From: Primorskyibacter flagellatus | GTDB taxonomy: Bacteria > Pseudomonadota > Alphaproteobacteria > Rhodobacterales > Rhodobacteraceae | Direction of reading: 5' to 3' | Assembly (NCBI RefSeq): GCF_014638275.1 | Contig: NZ_BMFJ01000001.1 | Span: 1,538,338 to 1,602,337 of the forward strand | Length of the DNA stretch: 64,000 nucleotides | Shown: one piece after another, positions 17,683 to 26,039 of the stretch | Numbering within the stretch: position 1 is the stretch's first letter | Layout of the letters: the number at the start of each line of letters is the position of its first letter | Made by a program: the position numbers and the translations under genes | The notes under the pieces: model-generated | Database searches by the model: none | What the model was told of the DNA's origin: nothing | The model's input: the letters and a program-made list of their open reading frames with translations, nothing else

Positions 17683-19632
17683 CTACTCGGCCTTCAGCGC
17701 ATGGGACACGGGGGCCAGGGCCACCCGGCCCGCACGATCCGCAAGCCCCCAGACCAGCAGCGCCTGCAGGGTCTCGGGGCGCAGGCGGGCGACGAGGATC
17801 ACCGCCCCCTCCTGCCCCGCGCGGAAGGCGGAGTTGTCGAGGAACCGGCGGATGACCGACTCTCCCTGCCCCTCCGCGTCGAGATCGCGGAAGACGGTGG
17901 CGGCGGGCACGCCGCGGCGCTCGGCCAGTTTGCGCGCGGTATCCAGCCCCTCGGGATACAGCAGCAGGCCGTGGCCGGTTTCGGCGAGAACGGCGGCCAG
18001 CTGTTCGCCAAGCGCGCGGCCGGACTGCAGCGGGCGCTCCGGCGGCTCCATCACCGCAACCGCCTCGGGCAGCGCGGCGAACCAGGCGGCGGCGCTGGTC
18101 TCAAGGTCCTGCGGCGTGGCCCCGCGCGGCAGGTCGGCCAGCGCCAGCACCTCGAAACCGGCGGCACGGGCGCGGGCCATGGCCTCTGCCGCATCGGGCC
18201 GGGCGGCGGGAATGGCGATGGAAATCGGATAGGGGAAGCGATCCGGCAGTTCCGCCCCGCCCGTGCCGTCGTCGATCAGCACGATGGACAGCAGGGGCTG
18301 CCCCTCCGGGTTCTCGAATGGCGCGGCAAAGCGGTCGATCGGGGGCCGTGTGTCCTCGACCTCCGGGTCCGCGGCGGGGTCCGCGGGCGGCCCGGCCTCT
18401 GCGGTGTCGGATGCGGTGTCGGGCGCGGTCTCGGTGAGCCGTGCGGCAGGCTGACCGGGTAGCGCGCGCGGGGCGGCGTCCCCCGTCTCATCGGCGCGCG
18501 GCAGGGCCGAGGTGCGGGGGCGCAGGGGGTCGGAAGGGGTCGGCGTCGCGATTTCGGGTGCGGGAGCCTCCGCTACGATGGTGTCGCTCTCGGGCGCCTC
18601 AGCTTCAGGTGCAACGGAGTCCGTTGCCGTGGTCTCGGCGGTTGATGGTTCGGGCGCAGTCGCTTCCGCCCCGGACCTTTCCGGCGCGGCATTTTCTGTA
18701 ACGACCGTCCCTGTCGCGCTTTTTTCGGGCATGCTCGCCCCGGACGCGACAGTGCCGGATGTCGCATCGGACGCAGAGGTCCCCTGCGCGGCGACGTCCG
18801 CCTCAGGATCCACAGCGCTGTCGCTCCCCTCGGACACGGAAACACCCGGCGCAACGCCGCCCGCATCCGCCAGACCGTCCTCGTCAGGCACAGCCGCCGC
18901 ACCGGGAACCGCACCCTCCGCCACATCCGTGTCCCCGCCCGCAGCACCGGACGCGTCGCGCACCGGTTCCGGTGCATCCGCCGCCTCCGTCAGGTCGCCG
19001 GTCGGGAAGCCGGTGACCTCCTCTCCCGGTGCGGCGCGGGGCGGCAGGGCCGGCTCCGTCGCAATCTCCGGGGCGGGTTCGGGGAGCGGCTCTCCGGGCG
19101 CGCGCGCCAGCGGGCTCGGCAACACGGGCGCGACCGGGGCGACCTCCGGCATATCCGCCAGGGGCTCCGCGTCCGGGGCTTCGGGCTGCCCGGCGGCGGC
19201 ATCTGGGGACGGGGCGGCGGCGGTGTCGCGCGTCTCGGGCGTCAGGGCGGCCAGACCGTCGGCTCCCGGCGCATCGCCACGCACCGCGTCGCCCTGCACC
19301 CCGGCGCGTTCAGGCGCGGGCTGCGACAGGGGAAGCCTATCCGGCAGACCGGCGGCACCGTCCGGATCGGCGGGGCCATAGCTCTCGGGTACCTCCGCCG
19401 TACCCAGTTCGGGCGGCGGTCCGGGGGGAAGGGCGGTGCTCAGCGACAGGACGGCAAGCGCGGTGGAGCCCAGAACAAGGCCGTAGGCCGCCCCAAGGAT
19501 GATACCGCGTAGCAAGGTGCCGCTCTCCTGTCCGCCGGGTTCGAACCCGGTCTTCTGCCCTTGTCCCGACGTGCCATCAGACCCGTCTTTTGCCTGCCCC
19601 GCCCCTTGACGCTGGCGGCGCGCGTGGCTCAT
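17683..19632 (-). CDS. Membrane-anchored divergent polysaccharide deacetylase (YibQ/COG2861-like) with long Ala/Pro-rich linker
   Basis: The 649-residue protein has a basic cytoplasmic N-terminus, one hydrophobic segment at about residues 42-68 ([20 protein letters not shown]) and then some 350 residues of low-complexity Ala/Pro/Glu/Ser sequence. The C-terminal domain of about 210 residues starts at [13 protein letters not shown] and includes [22 protein letters not shown] and [11 protein letters not shown], matching divergent polysaccharide deacetylases. The catalytic role of this family is not settled. The protein is probably anchored in the inner membrane with the domain in the periplasm. 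It is transcribed divergently from trpD. The linker codons are as GC-rich as the rest, giving several long spurious frames on the opposite strand. Confidence 0.85.
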   Translation of the reverse strand: MSHARRQRQGAGQAKDGSDGTSGQGQKTGFEPGGQESGTLLRGIILGAAYGLVLGSTALAVLSLSTALPPGPPPELGTAEVPESYGPADPDGAAGLPDRLPLSQPAPERAGVQGDAVRGDAPGADGLAALTPETRDTAAAPSPDAAAGQPEAPDAEPLADMPEVAPVAPVLPSPLARAPGEPLPEPAPEIATEPALPPRAAPGEEVTGFPTGDLTEAADAPEPVRDASGAAGGDTDVAEGAVPGAAAVPDEDGLADAGGVAPGVSVSEGSDSAVDPEADVAAQGTSASDATSGTVASGASMPEKSATGTVVTENAAPERSGAEATAPEPSTAETTATDSVAPEAEAPESDTIVAEAPAPEIATPTPSDPLRPRTSALPRADETGDAAPRALPGQPAARLTETAPDTASDTAEAGPPADPAADPEVEDTRPPIDRFAAPFENPEGQPLLSIVLIDDGTGGAELPDRFPYPISIAIPAARPDAAEAMARARAAGFEVLALADLPRGATPQDLETSAAAWFAALPEAVAVMEPPERPLQSGRALGEQLAAVLAETGHGLLLYPEGLDTARKLAERRGVPAATVFRDLDAEGQGESVIRRFLDNSAFRAGQEGAVILVARLRPETLQALLVWGLADRAGRVALAPVSHALKAE

Positions 19633-19755
19633 CTAGGCCCGATCCGGGCCAGCGACAAGCCGGAAGCCCCAAGGGCTGTATCCCGGCGACATGTTACCAC
19701 AAGAGAGGCCCCGTTCCAGTGGCCAGCGACGCGACAGCGCGGAAAGGGACCAAAG

Positions 19756-20772
19756 ATGAGCGACGCGCTGAAACCGATGATCGCCGCGGCGGCAGAACGC
19801 CCCCTGACCCGCGCCGAGGCCGAGACCGCCTTTGACATCCTGTTCGAAGGCCAGGCGACCCCGGCGCAGATCGGCGGGCTGCTGATGGCCATGCGCACGC
19901 GGGGCGAGACGGTGGATGAATACGCCGCCGCCTCGGGCGTGATGCGGGCCAAGTGCCTGCCGGTCCGCGCCCCCGCGGGCGCGATCGACATCGTCGGCAC
20001 CGGCGGGGACGGCAAGGGCACGCTCAACATCTCCACCGCGACGGCCTTCGTCGTGGCGGGCGCGGGGGTGGTGGTGGCCAAGCACGGCAACCGCAACCTG
20101 TCGTCCAAGTCCGGGGCGGCGGACGCGCTTGGCCAGATGGGGATCGAGGTCATGGTGGGCCCCGAGGTGGTCGAAAAGGCGCTGGCGGAGGTCGGCATCG
20201 GCTTCATGATGGCGCCCATGCACCACCCCGCGATCCGCCACGTCATGCCCGCGCGGACAGAGCTCGGCACCCGAACGATCTTCAACATTCTCGGGCCCCT
20301 GACGAACCCGGCCGGGGTGAAACGGCAGCTGACCGGCGCGTTTTCCCGCGCGCTGATCCGCCCGATGGCCGAAACCCTGCGCGCGCTCGGCGCCGACCGC
20401 GCGTGGCTGGTGCACGGATCGGACGGGACGGACGAGCTGACGATCACCGGCACAAGCTGGATCGCCGCACTGGAAGAGGACGGCACGATCCGCGAGGTGG
20501 AAATCCACCCCGAGGACGCGGGCCTTCCGGTGCATCCGTTCGAGTCGATCCTCGGCGGCACGCCAGAGGAAAACGGCAAGGCGTTCAAGGCCCTGCTTGC
20601 CGGCGAAGCCTCCGCCTACCGCGACGCGGTCCTGCTGAACGCGGCCGCCGCACTGGTGGTGTCGGGCAAGGTGGCGGACCTGCGCGACGGCGTCTCGCTC
20701 GCCGCGGACAGCATCGACAGCGGCGCGGCGCAGGGCAAGGTCGACGGGCTGGCCCGGCTCACCTCTGCGTAA
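19756..20772 (+). CDS. trpD: Anthranilate phosphoribosyltransferase
   Basis: The 338-residue enzyme joins anthranilate and PRPP in tryptophan synthesis. It shows the PRPP loop [18 protein letters not shown] (residues about 77-94), [17 protein letters not shown] (about 112-128) and the [10 protein letters not shown] segment. The ATG at 19756 has an AAGGG site. The longer upstream frame runs into the divergent promoter and is rejected. trpG, which often precedes trpD in related genomes, is absent here. It starts the run trpD-ung-trpC-moaC-moeA, and its stop is one base from the ung ATG. Confidence 0.97.
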   Translation: MSDALKPMIAAAAERPLTRAEAETAFDILFEGQATPAQIGGLLMAMRTRGETVDEYAAASGVMRAKCLPVRAPAGAIDIVGTGGDGKGTLNISTATAFVVAGAGVVVAKHGNRNLSSKSGAADALGQMGIEVMVGPEVVEKALAEVGIGFMMAPMHHPAIRHVMPARTELGTRTIFNILGPLTNPAGVKRQLTGAFSRALIRPMAETLRALGADRAWLVHGSDGTDELTITGTSWIAALEEDGTIREVEIHPEDAGLPVHPFESILGGTPEENGKAFKALLAGEASAYRDAVLLNAAAALVVSGKVADLRDGVSLAADSIDSGAAQGKVDGLARLTSA

Positions 20773-20773
20773 G

Positions 20774-21412
20774 ATGGACGGCTGGCGCGACCTGCCCTTC
20801 TTCGCGACCGACTACCCCCGGATCGCCGCCGAACTGGCGCGTTCCGACACCCCGGTCCTGCCGCCCGAGGCACAGCGCTTTGCCGCGCTCGACATGGTCC
20901 CGCCCGAGGCCGCGCGCGTCGTCATCCTTGGTCAGGATCCCTATCCGACCCCCGGCCACGCGCACGGGCTGGCCTTTTCCGTCGACCCCGGCGTGACACC
21001 CCTGCCCCGATCCTTGTCCAATATCTTCAAGGAGATGGAGACGGACCTCGGGACCCGCCCCGCGACCGGAGACCTGCGGTTCTGGGCGCGGCAGGGCGTG
21101 CTGCTGCTGAACACCGCGCTCTCCGTCCCTGCGGGTCAGGCCGGGGGGCATGCGCGGCTCGGCTGGTCCGCCCTGACCCGGCAGGTGCTGGCGCGTCTGT
21201 CCGACCGGCCCCGCGCCTTCGTGCTCTGGGGCGGCCATGCGCAGGGGTTCCGGGACCAGATCACCGCGGCGGATCACCTGATCCACGCCTCCGCCCATCC
21301 CTCGCCGCTCTCCGCGCGCCGGGGTTTTTTCGGCTCCCGCCCATTTTCAACCGTAAACAACTGGCTTAAGTCACGGGGGGACACCCCGATCAACTGGACA
21401 ACGCCCGAATGA
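20774..21412 (+). CDS. ung: Uracil-DNA glycosylase, family 1-like
   Basis: The 212-residue protein removes uracil from DNA. Family 1 motifs are visible: the water-activating loop [17 protein letters not shown] (residues 53-69, catalytic Asp55), [17 protein letters not shown], and the leucine/minor-groove loop [12 protein letters not shown] beginning at His175. The loop has Pro58 where E. coli Ung has His (PYH). This may be a lineage variant. It lies between trpD and trpC, with its ATG one base after the trpD stop and its stop overlapping the trpC ATG, so it is translated with the trp genes. Confidence 0.92.
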   Translation: MDGWRDLPFFATDYPRIAAELARSDTPVLPPEAQRFAALDMVPPEAARVVILGQDPYPTPGHAHGLAFSVDPGVTPLPRSLSNIFKEMETDLGTRPATGDLRFWARQGVLLLNTALSVPAGQAGGHARLGWSALTRQVLARLSDRPRAFVLWGGHAQGFRDQITAADHLIHASAHPSPLSARRGFFGSRPFSTVNNWLKSRGDTPINWTTPE

Positions 21413-22230
21413 GTACCGTTCTTGACCGCATAAAGGCCTACAAGCTCGAGGAGATCGCCGCCGACAAGGCCGCGAAGCCCCTTGCGGATGTGGAGTCCGA
21501 GGCCCGCAACGCCCCCGCTGTCCGGCCCTTCGGTGCGGCCCTGCACGAGGCGGCGCGCGAAGGCTACGGGCTGATCGCCGAAGTCAAGAAAGCCTCTCCC
21601 TCCAAGGGGTTGATCCGCGCGGACTTCGATCCCGCCACGCTCGCCGCGGCCTATGCCACGGGTGGCGCGGCCTGTCTTTCGGTGCTGACCGACACCCCCA
21701 GTTTCCAGGGCGCCAAATCCTACCTGAGCGAGGCCCGCGCCGCCTGCGACCTGCCCGTCCTGCGCAAGGATTTCATGTACGATCCCTATCAGGTGGCCGA
21801 GGCGCGTGCGCTCGGCGCCGACTGCATCCTGCTGATCCTCGCTTCGCTCGACGACACGCTCGCGGCAGAGCTGGAGGCCTCCGCGACGGACTGGGGCATG
21901 GACGTGCTGATCGAGGTCCACGACGAGGCGGAGCTTGAACGCGCGACCCGCCTCTCCTCTCCCCTGGTCGGGATAAACAACCGTAATCTGAAGACCTTCG
22001 AGACCACTCTTGACACAACCCGACGGCTGGCGCGGATGACGCCGGCGGACCGGACCATCGTGTCGGAAAGCGGCCTTTCGACCCCGCAGGACCTCGCCGA
22101 CATGGCGGAATACGGCGCGCGCTGTTTCCTGATCGGCGAAAGCCTCATGCGCCAGCAGGATGTCGCCGCCGCCACCCGCGCGCTGCTTACCAATCCGGCG
22201 GGCGGTCTCGGACAGGGGGTCGGGCTGTGA
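21409..22230 (+). CDS. trpC: Indole-3-glycerol phosphate synthase
   Basis: The 273-residue TIM-barrel enzyme converts CdRP to indole-3-glycerol phosphate in tryptophan synthesis. Seen are [13 protein letters not shown] (residues about 55-67, catalytic Lys), [48 protein letters not shown] and [12 protein letters not shown], all in family order. It is monofunctional, with no fused TrpF. It overlaps ung by four bases (ATGA) and moaC by four (GTGA), so translation is coupled along the run. Confidence 0.97.
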   Translation: MSTVLDRIKAYKLEEIAADKAAKPLADVESEARNAPAVRPFGAALHEAAREGYGLIAEVKKASPSKGLIRADFDPATLAAAYATGGAACLSVLTDTPSFQGAKSYLSEARAACDLPVLRKDFMYDPYQVAEARALGADCILLILASLDDTLAAELEASATDWGMDVLIEVHDEAELERATRLSSPLVGINNRNLKTFETTLDTTRRLARMTPADRTIVSESGLSTPQDLADMAEYGARCFLIGESLMRQQDVAAATRALLTNPAGGLGQGVGL

Positions 22231-22703
22231 GCCTGACCCATTTCGACAAGGCCGGGCAGGCCCATATGGTCGATGTCTCGGACAAGGCGGATACGGACCG
22301 GATCGCCGTCGCCTCCTGCGTTATCAGGATGTTGCCGGACACTCTTCACCTGATCGAAAGCGGGACGGCAAAGAAGGGCGACGTTCTGGGCATCGCGCGC
22401 CTGGCGGGGATCATGGGGGCCAAGAAGACCTCCGACCTGATCCCCCTCTGCCACCCCCTGCCGATCACCAAGGTCACGGTCGACCTGACGCCGGACGCCA
22501 CGCTCCCCGGTGTGCGGATCGAAGCGACGGTGAAGACCACGGGCAAGACCGGAGTGGAGATGGAGGCGCTCACCGCTGCCTCCACCGCCGCGCTGACGGT
22601 GTACGATATGTGCAAGGCTGTGGATCGCGGCATGGAGATATCTGACCTGAAAGTCGTTCTGAAAGATGGCGGTAAATCAGGTCGCTACGAGGCGAAGCTG
22701 TGA
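22227..22703 (+). CDS. moaC: Cyclic pyranopterin monophosphate synthase
   Basis: The 158-residue MoaC acts early in molybdenum cofactor synthesis, converting the MoaA product to cPMP. The conserved [18 protein letters not shown] opening, [13 protein letters not shown] (residues about 71-83) and [23 protein letters not shown] are present. It starts with GTG inside the trpC stop (GTGA) and ends overlapping the GTG of moeA. Linkage of moaC and moeA to trpC is a Rhodobacterales habit without a known metabolic reason. Confidence 0.97.
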   Translation: MSLTHFDKAGQAHMVDVSDKADTDRIAVASCVIRMLPDTLHLIESGTAKKGDVLGIARLAGIMGAKKTSDLIPLCHPLPITKVTVDLTPDATLPGVRIEATVKTTGKTGVEMEALTAASTAALTVYDMCKAVDRGMEISDLKVVLKDGGKSGRYEAKL

Positions 22704-23872
22704 TAACCGTCAACGAGGCGCTGGCGCATCTCTTCGCGCTGACCTCTCCGCTTTCGGTTGAAGAAGTGAAACTTTCGGAATCCTCGTTCCGGACCCTCTC
22801 CCGCCCGGTCAAGGCCCTGCGCGACCAGCCTCCGTTCTCTGCCTCCGCCATGGACGGCTATGCCGTACGCGAGGACGACGCCCGCCCCGGCGCCACGCTC
22901 ACCGTCGTCGGAGAGGCCGCCGCCGGCCGCGCCTGGTCCGGCACCGTGTCCGCCGGTCAGGCCGTGCGTATCTTTACCGGCGCGCCTGTCCCCGAAGGTG
23001 CCGCCCGCGTCGTGATACAGGAGGACGTCACCCGCAACGCAGACCGCATCACCATCGCGGCGGACTATTCCGACAGCACCAACATCCGCCCCCTCGGCGC
23101 CGATTTCCGCATTGGCGATCAGATAGATAGCCCCCGCGTGATCTCTCCGTCCGACGTCGCGCTGATGGCGGCGATGAACATCGCCCGCGTGCCCGTCGCC
23201 CGCCGTCCCCGCGTCGCGCTGATCCCTACGGGGGACGAACTGGTCCAGCCCGGTGAGGCCCCCGGCCCCGACCAGATCGTCGCGTCGAATTCCTACGGGC
23301 TGCATGCCCTGCTCACCGCCGCCGGGGCGGAGGCGCGGCTGATGCCGATCGCCCGCGACCGGATCGACAGCCTGCAGACCATCCTCTCCCTCGCCTCGGA
23401 CGCCGACCTGATCCTCACCATCGGCGGGGCCTCCGTGGGGGATCACGATCTCGTCGCGCAGGCCGCCGCCGACCTGGGGATGGAGCGGGCGTTCTACAAA
23501 GTCGCGATGCGCCCCGGAAAGCCGCTGATGGCCGGGCGTCTGGGCGATGCCGCGATGATCGGGCTGCCGGGCAACCCGGTCTCTGCCATGGTCTGCGGGC
23601 ATATCTTCGTGGTGCCGGTGATCCGCCACATGCTTGGCCTTGGCTCGGCCCCCGCCCCCCGCCTGCGCGCGCCTCTGGCACAGGATGTCGAGGCAAACGG
23701 CCCCCGCGAACACTACATGCGCGCCCGCCTCACGCCCGAGGGGCTGGTTCCCGACGCCCGTCAGGACTCCGCCCTGCTTTCCGTCCTCGCCGGGTCCGGG
23801 GCGCTACTGGTGCGCGCGCCGAACGCTCCGGCCGCCAAAGCCGGAGAGATCGCCGACTACCTCCCCCTCTGA
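22700..23872 (+). CDS. moeA: Molybdopterin molybdenumtransferase MoeA
   Basis: The 390-residue MoeA inserts molybdate into adenylylated molybdopterin. It has the N-terminal [16 protein letters not shown] motif (residues about 35-50), [12 protein letters not shown], then the MPT-binding domain with [32 protein letters not shown] and [10 protein letters not shown], and the C-terminal barrel. The GTG start at 22700 overlaps the moaC stop (GTGA). It is the last overlapping gene of the trp-mo run; the CoA-transferase gene begins 87 bases later. Confidence 0.96.
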   Translation: MITVNEALAHLFALTSPLSVEEVKLSESSFRTLSRPVKALRDQPPFSASAMDGYAVREDDARPGATLTVVGEAAAGRAWSGTVSAGQAVRIFTGAPVPEGAARVVIQEDVTRNADRITIAADYSDSTNIRPLGADFRIGDQIDSPRVISPSDVALMAAMNIARVPVARRPRVALIPTGDELVQPGEAPGPDQIVASNSYGLHALLTAAGAEARLMPIARDRIDSLQTILSLASDADLILTIGGASVGDHDLVAQAAADLGMERAFYKVAMRPGKPLMAGRLGDAAMIGLPGNPVSAMVCGHIFVVPVIRHMLGLGSAPAPRLRAPLAQDVEANGPREHYMRARLTPEGLVPDARQDSALLSVLAGSGALLVRAPNAPAAKAGEIADYLPL

Positions 23873-23959
23873 CTGCCTCACAGCGCTTTTGACTCTCCCG
23901 CCAAGCCGGCTTACCAATCGGTAAGGAGGCGGCCGGGACGGGCCGCGGGAGGACAGACA

Positions 23960-25159
23960 ATGAACCCAGCCCTGCCGCTGAAAGGGGTGCGCGTGGTCGA
24001 CCTGACGCGCGTCTATTCCGGACCCTACTGCACCTTCATGATGGCCCGCGCCGGGGCAGAGGTCATCAAGATCGAACCGCCCGAGGGCGACAGCGTGCGC
24101 AAGCGTGACGGCGCGGGCGGGGCCAACCTGCCCTTCGCGCTGCTCAACGCCAACAAGACGCTGATGACGCTCGACATGAAGGCCCCCGGCGCGGCAGAGG
24201 TGCTGGAACGCCTGCTCAATACCGCCGACGTGCTGGTCGAGAACTTCCGCCCCGGCGTGCTGTCCCGCCTCGGCCTCACGCCGGAACGGCTGGCTGCGAT
24301 CAACCCCCGCCTGATCGTCGCGCGCAATTCGGGTTACGGGCAAAGCGGGCTCTACCGCGATTTCCTGGCCATGGATCTCACCGTGCAGGCCGCCGCCGGC
24401 ATCATCGACGCGACCGGCTTTGCCGACGGCCCGCCGGTCAAGGCCGGGCCGCAGATCGTGGATTTCCTTGCCGGCACGCACCTTTACGGCGCCATCGTCA
24501 CCGCGCTGCGCCACCGCGACCTGACCGGAGAGGTGCTGTCCCCCGACATTTCCATGATGGATGCCGCCGTGCCCTCGCTCATGTCCAACATCGCCGCCGC
24601 CTGGGCCAACCGCGACGATCCCGGCTTCGTGTCGCGCACCGGCAGCCGCCACGGAGGGATGAGCCTCGCGCCCTACAACATCTACCCCGCTGCCGACGGC
24701 TATGTCGCGATCATCGCGGTGACCGAAAAGCACTGGCTCGCCACCGCAAAGGTTCTGGGACGCGAAGACATGCTGACCGATCCGCGGTTCGCCACCCTGC
24801 GCCTGCGCTGCGACAACATGGATGCCTTCGACGAGGAGCTCGGCCGCGAAACGGTGAAACACGGGCGCGAGGCGCTGCGCCGGATGCTGTCGGACAACGG
24901 CGCGGTCTGCGCGCCGGTGATGACGCTGGCCGAGGTGCTCGCCGATCCGCATCTGCACGACCGGGGCATGCTGCATCCCGTCGACCATCCGACATATGGC
25001 CAGATCGTCGTCATGGGCACGCCGCTGCGCTTTGCTGGCAAGGACCCCGCGCCCTACGCACCCTCCCGCGCGCTCGGAGAGGACAATGACCGGATCCTCG
25101 CCTCCCTCGGCTTCACCGACACCGAAATCGCCCGCCTTCACGCGGACAGGGTGCTCTGA
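23960..25159 (+). CDS. CaiB/BaiF family CoA-transferase (family III)
   Basis: The 399-residue protein has the family III CoA-transferase hallmarks: LKGVRVVDLTRVYSGPYCTFMMARAGAEVIKIEPPEGD at the N-terminus, NANKTLMTLDMKAPGA, DVLVENFRPGVLSRLGL, and the MDLTVQAAAGI segment (Asp near residue 139) carrying the likely catalytic aspartate. Such enzymes move CoA between organic acids through an enzyme-bound anhydride; the acid pair cannot be told. A GGGAGG ribosome site precedes the ATG. It sits between moeA and lexA, which are neighbours in several relatives, so it may be an insertion; its composition matches the surroundings. Confidence 0.93.
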   Translation: MNPALPLKGVRVVDLTRVYSGPYCTFMMARAGAEVIKIEPPEGDSVRKRDGAGGANLPFALLNANKTLMTLDMKAPGAAEVLERLLNTADVLVENFRPGVLSRLGLTPERLAAINPRLIVARNSGYGQSGLYRDFLAMDLTVQAAAGIIDATGFADGPPVKAGPQIVDFLAGTHLYGAIVTALRHRDLTGEVLSPDISMMDAAVPSLMSNIAAAWANRDDPGFVSRTGSRHGGMSLAPYNIYPAADGYVAIIAVTEKHWLATAKVLGREDMLTDPRFATLRLRCDNMDAFDEELGRETVKHGREALRRMLSDNGAVCAPVMTLAEVLADPHLHDRGMLHPVDHPTYGQIVVMGTPLRFAGKDPAPYAPSRALGEDNDRILASLGFTDTEIARLHADRVL

Positions 25160-25167
25160 CCCTCCCC

Positions 25168-25228
25168 TTTCGCCTTGCCCGAAATATCCCGGGGTGAGCC
25201 CCGCGAGGGGCGAGGGGCAGCGCCCCTC
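25168..25228. repeat. Dispersed AAATATCCC repeat with GC-rich stems
   Basis: CGCCTTGCCCGAAATATCCC is followed by two potential hairpins: GGGGTGAGCCCC-type (near 25189-25205) and GAGGGGCAGCGCCCCTC (about 25213-25228). The same plan recurs at 54566-54636, where the stems differ in sequence but keep pairing. This covariation suggests the RNA or cruciform structure matters. It follows the CoA-transferase stop directly and could end its transcript. Confidence 0.65.
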
Positions 25229-25264
25229 TCCGTCCCCGCCTCCTGACACCTCCCGCCAGACCCG

Positions 25265-25293
25265 TTGACACAAAACGTGAACACGTGTAGAAC
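25265..25293 (+). promoter_or_regulatory. lexA promoter with overlapping SOS (LexA) box
   Basis: GAAC-N7-GAAC at 25279-25293 is the alphaproteobacterial LexA box (GTTC-N7-GTTC on the other strand). A -35 hexamer TTGACA at 25265-25270 is followed after 17 bases by TAGAAC (25288-25293) as a possible -10, so the operator covers the spacer and -10. This layout implies that LexA represses its own gene. The GTG start codon lies 36 bases downstream of the box. Confidence 0.85.
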
Positions 25294-25328
25294 AAAAGTT
25301 AACAAAAGCCGCGCGAGGGAGTAGTGCC

Positions 25329-26039
25329 GTGCTGACCAAGAAACAACTCGACCTGCTGGAGTTCATCCACAAGCGCGTGCAGCGCGACGGGGTGCCGCCC
25401 TCCTTCGACGAGATGAAGGAGGCGCTCGACCTCAGGTCGAAGTCCGGCATCCACCGGCTCATCACGGCGCTGGAGGAGCGCGGGTTCATCCGCCGGCTCG
25501 CGCATCGCGCCCGCGCCATCGAAATCGTCAAGCTGCCCGACAGTATGGCCTCCGGCATGACAACCGACACCGGCTTCACCCCCCGCGTGATCGAGGGCGG
25601 GGCGGTGCCGAAGACACCGCAGCTCAGCCCCTCCATGCCGGTCGAGGCGGTGCATGCGATCGAACTGCCCGTCATGGGCCGCATCGCCGCCGGTGTCCCG
25701 ATCGAGGCGATCAATCAGGTCTCTCACCATGTCGCCGTGCCGGGGTCCATGCTCTCGGGTCGCGGAGAGCATTTCGCGCTCGAGGTCCGGGGCGACTCCA
25801 TGATCGACGCCGGTATCAACGACGGCGACGTCGTGGTGATCCGCGAGACGACAACGGCGGACAATGGCGACATCGTCGTGGCACTGGTCGACGAACAGGA
25901 GGCGACGCTGAAGCGGTTCTTCAAGCGCTCTGGCCAGATCGAACTGGTGGCAGCCAACCCGGCCTATGAAACCCGCGTTCTGCCCGACAACCGGGTCAAG
26001 GTGCAGGGGCGTCTGGTCGGGCTGATCCGCACCTACTAG
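25329..26039 (+). CDS. lexA: SOS-response repressor LexA
   Basis: The 236-residue repressor-protease has an N-terminal winged HTH (residues 1-65, [20 protein letters not shown], then the recognition segment [16 protein letters not shown]) and a C-terminal S24 peptidase domain. The self-cleavage site is Ala121-Gly122 ([11 protein letters not shown]); the catalytic pair is Ser157 (RGDSMIDAG) and Lys195 (EATLKRF). The GTG start at 25329 fits the usual LexA opening. The linker of about 40 residues between domains is longer than in E. coli, as in other alphaproteobacteria. Its stop codon shares CTAG with the stop of the convergent comEC gene. Confidence 0.97.
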   Translation: MLTKKQLDLLEFIHKRVQRDGVPPSFDEMKEALDLRSKSGIHRLITALEERGFIRRLAHRARAIEIVKLPDSMASGMTTDTGFTPRVIEGGAVPKTPQLSPSMPVEAVHAIELPVMGRIAAGVPIEAINQVSHHVAVPGSMLSGRGEHFALEVRGDSMIDAGINDGDVVVIRETTTADNGDIVVALVDEQEATLKRFFKRSGQIELVAANPAYETRVLPDNRVKVQGRLVGLIRTY

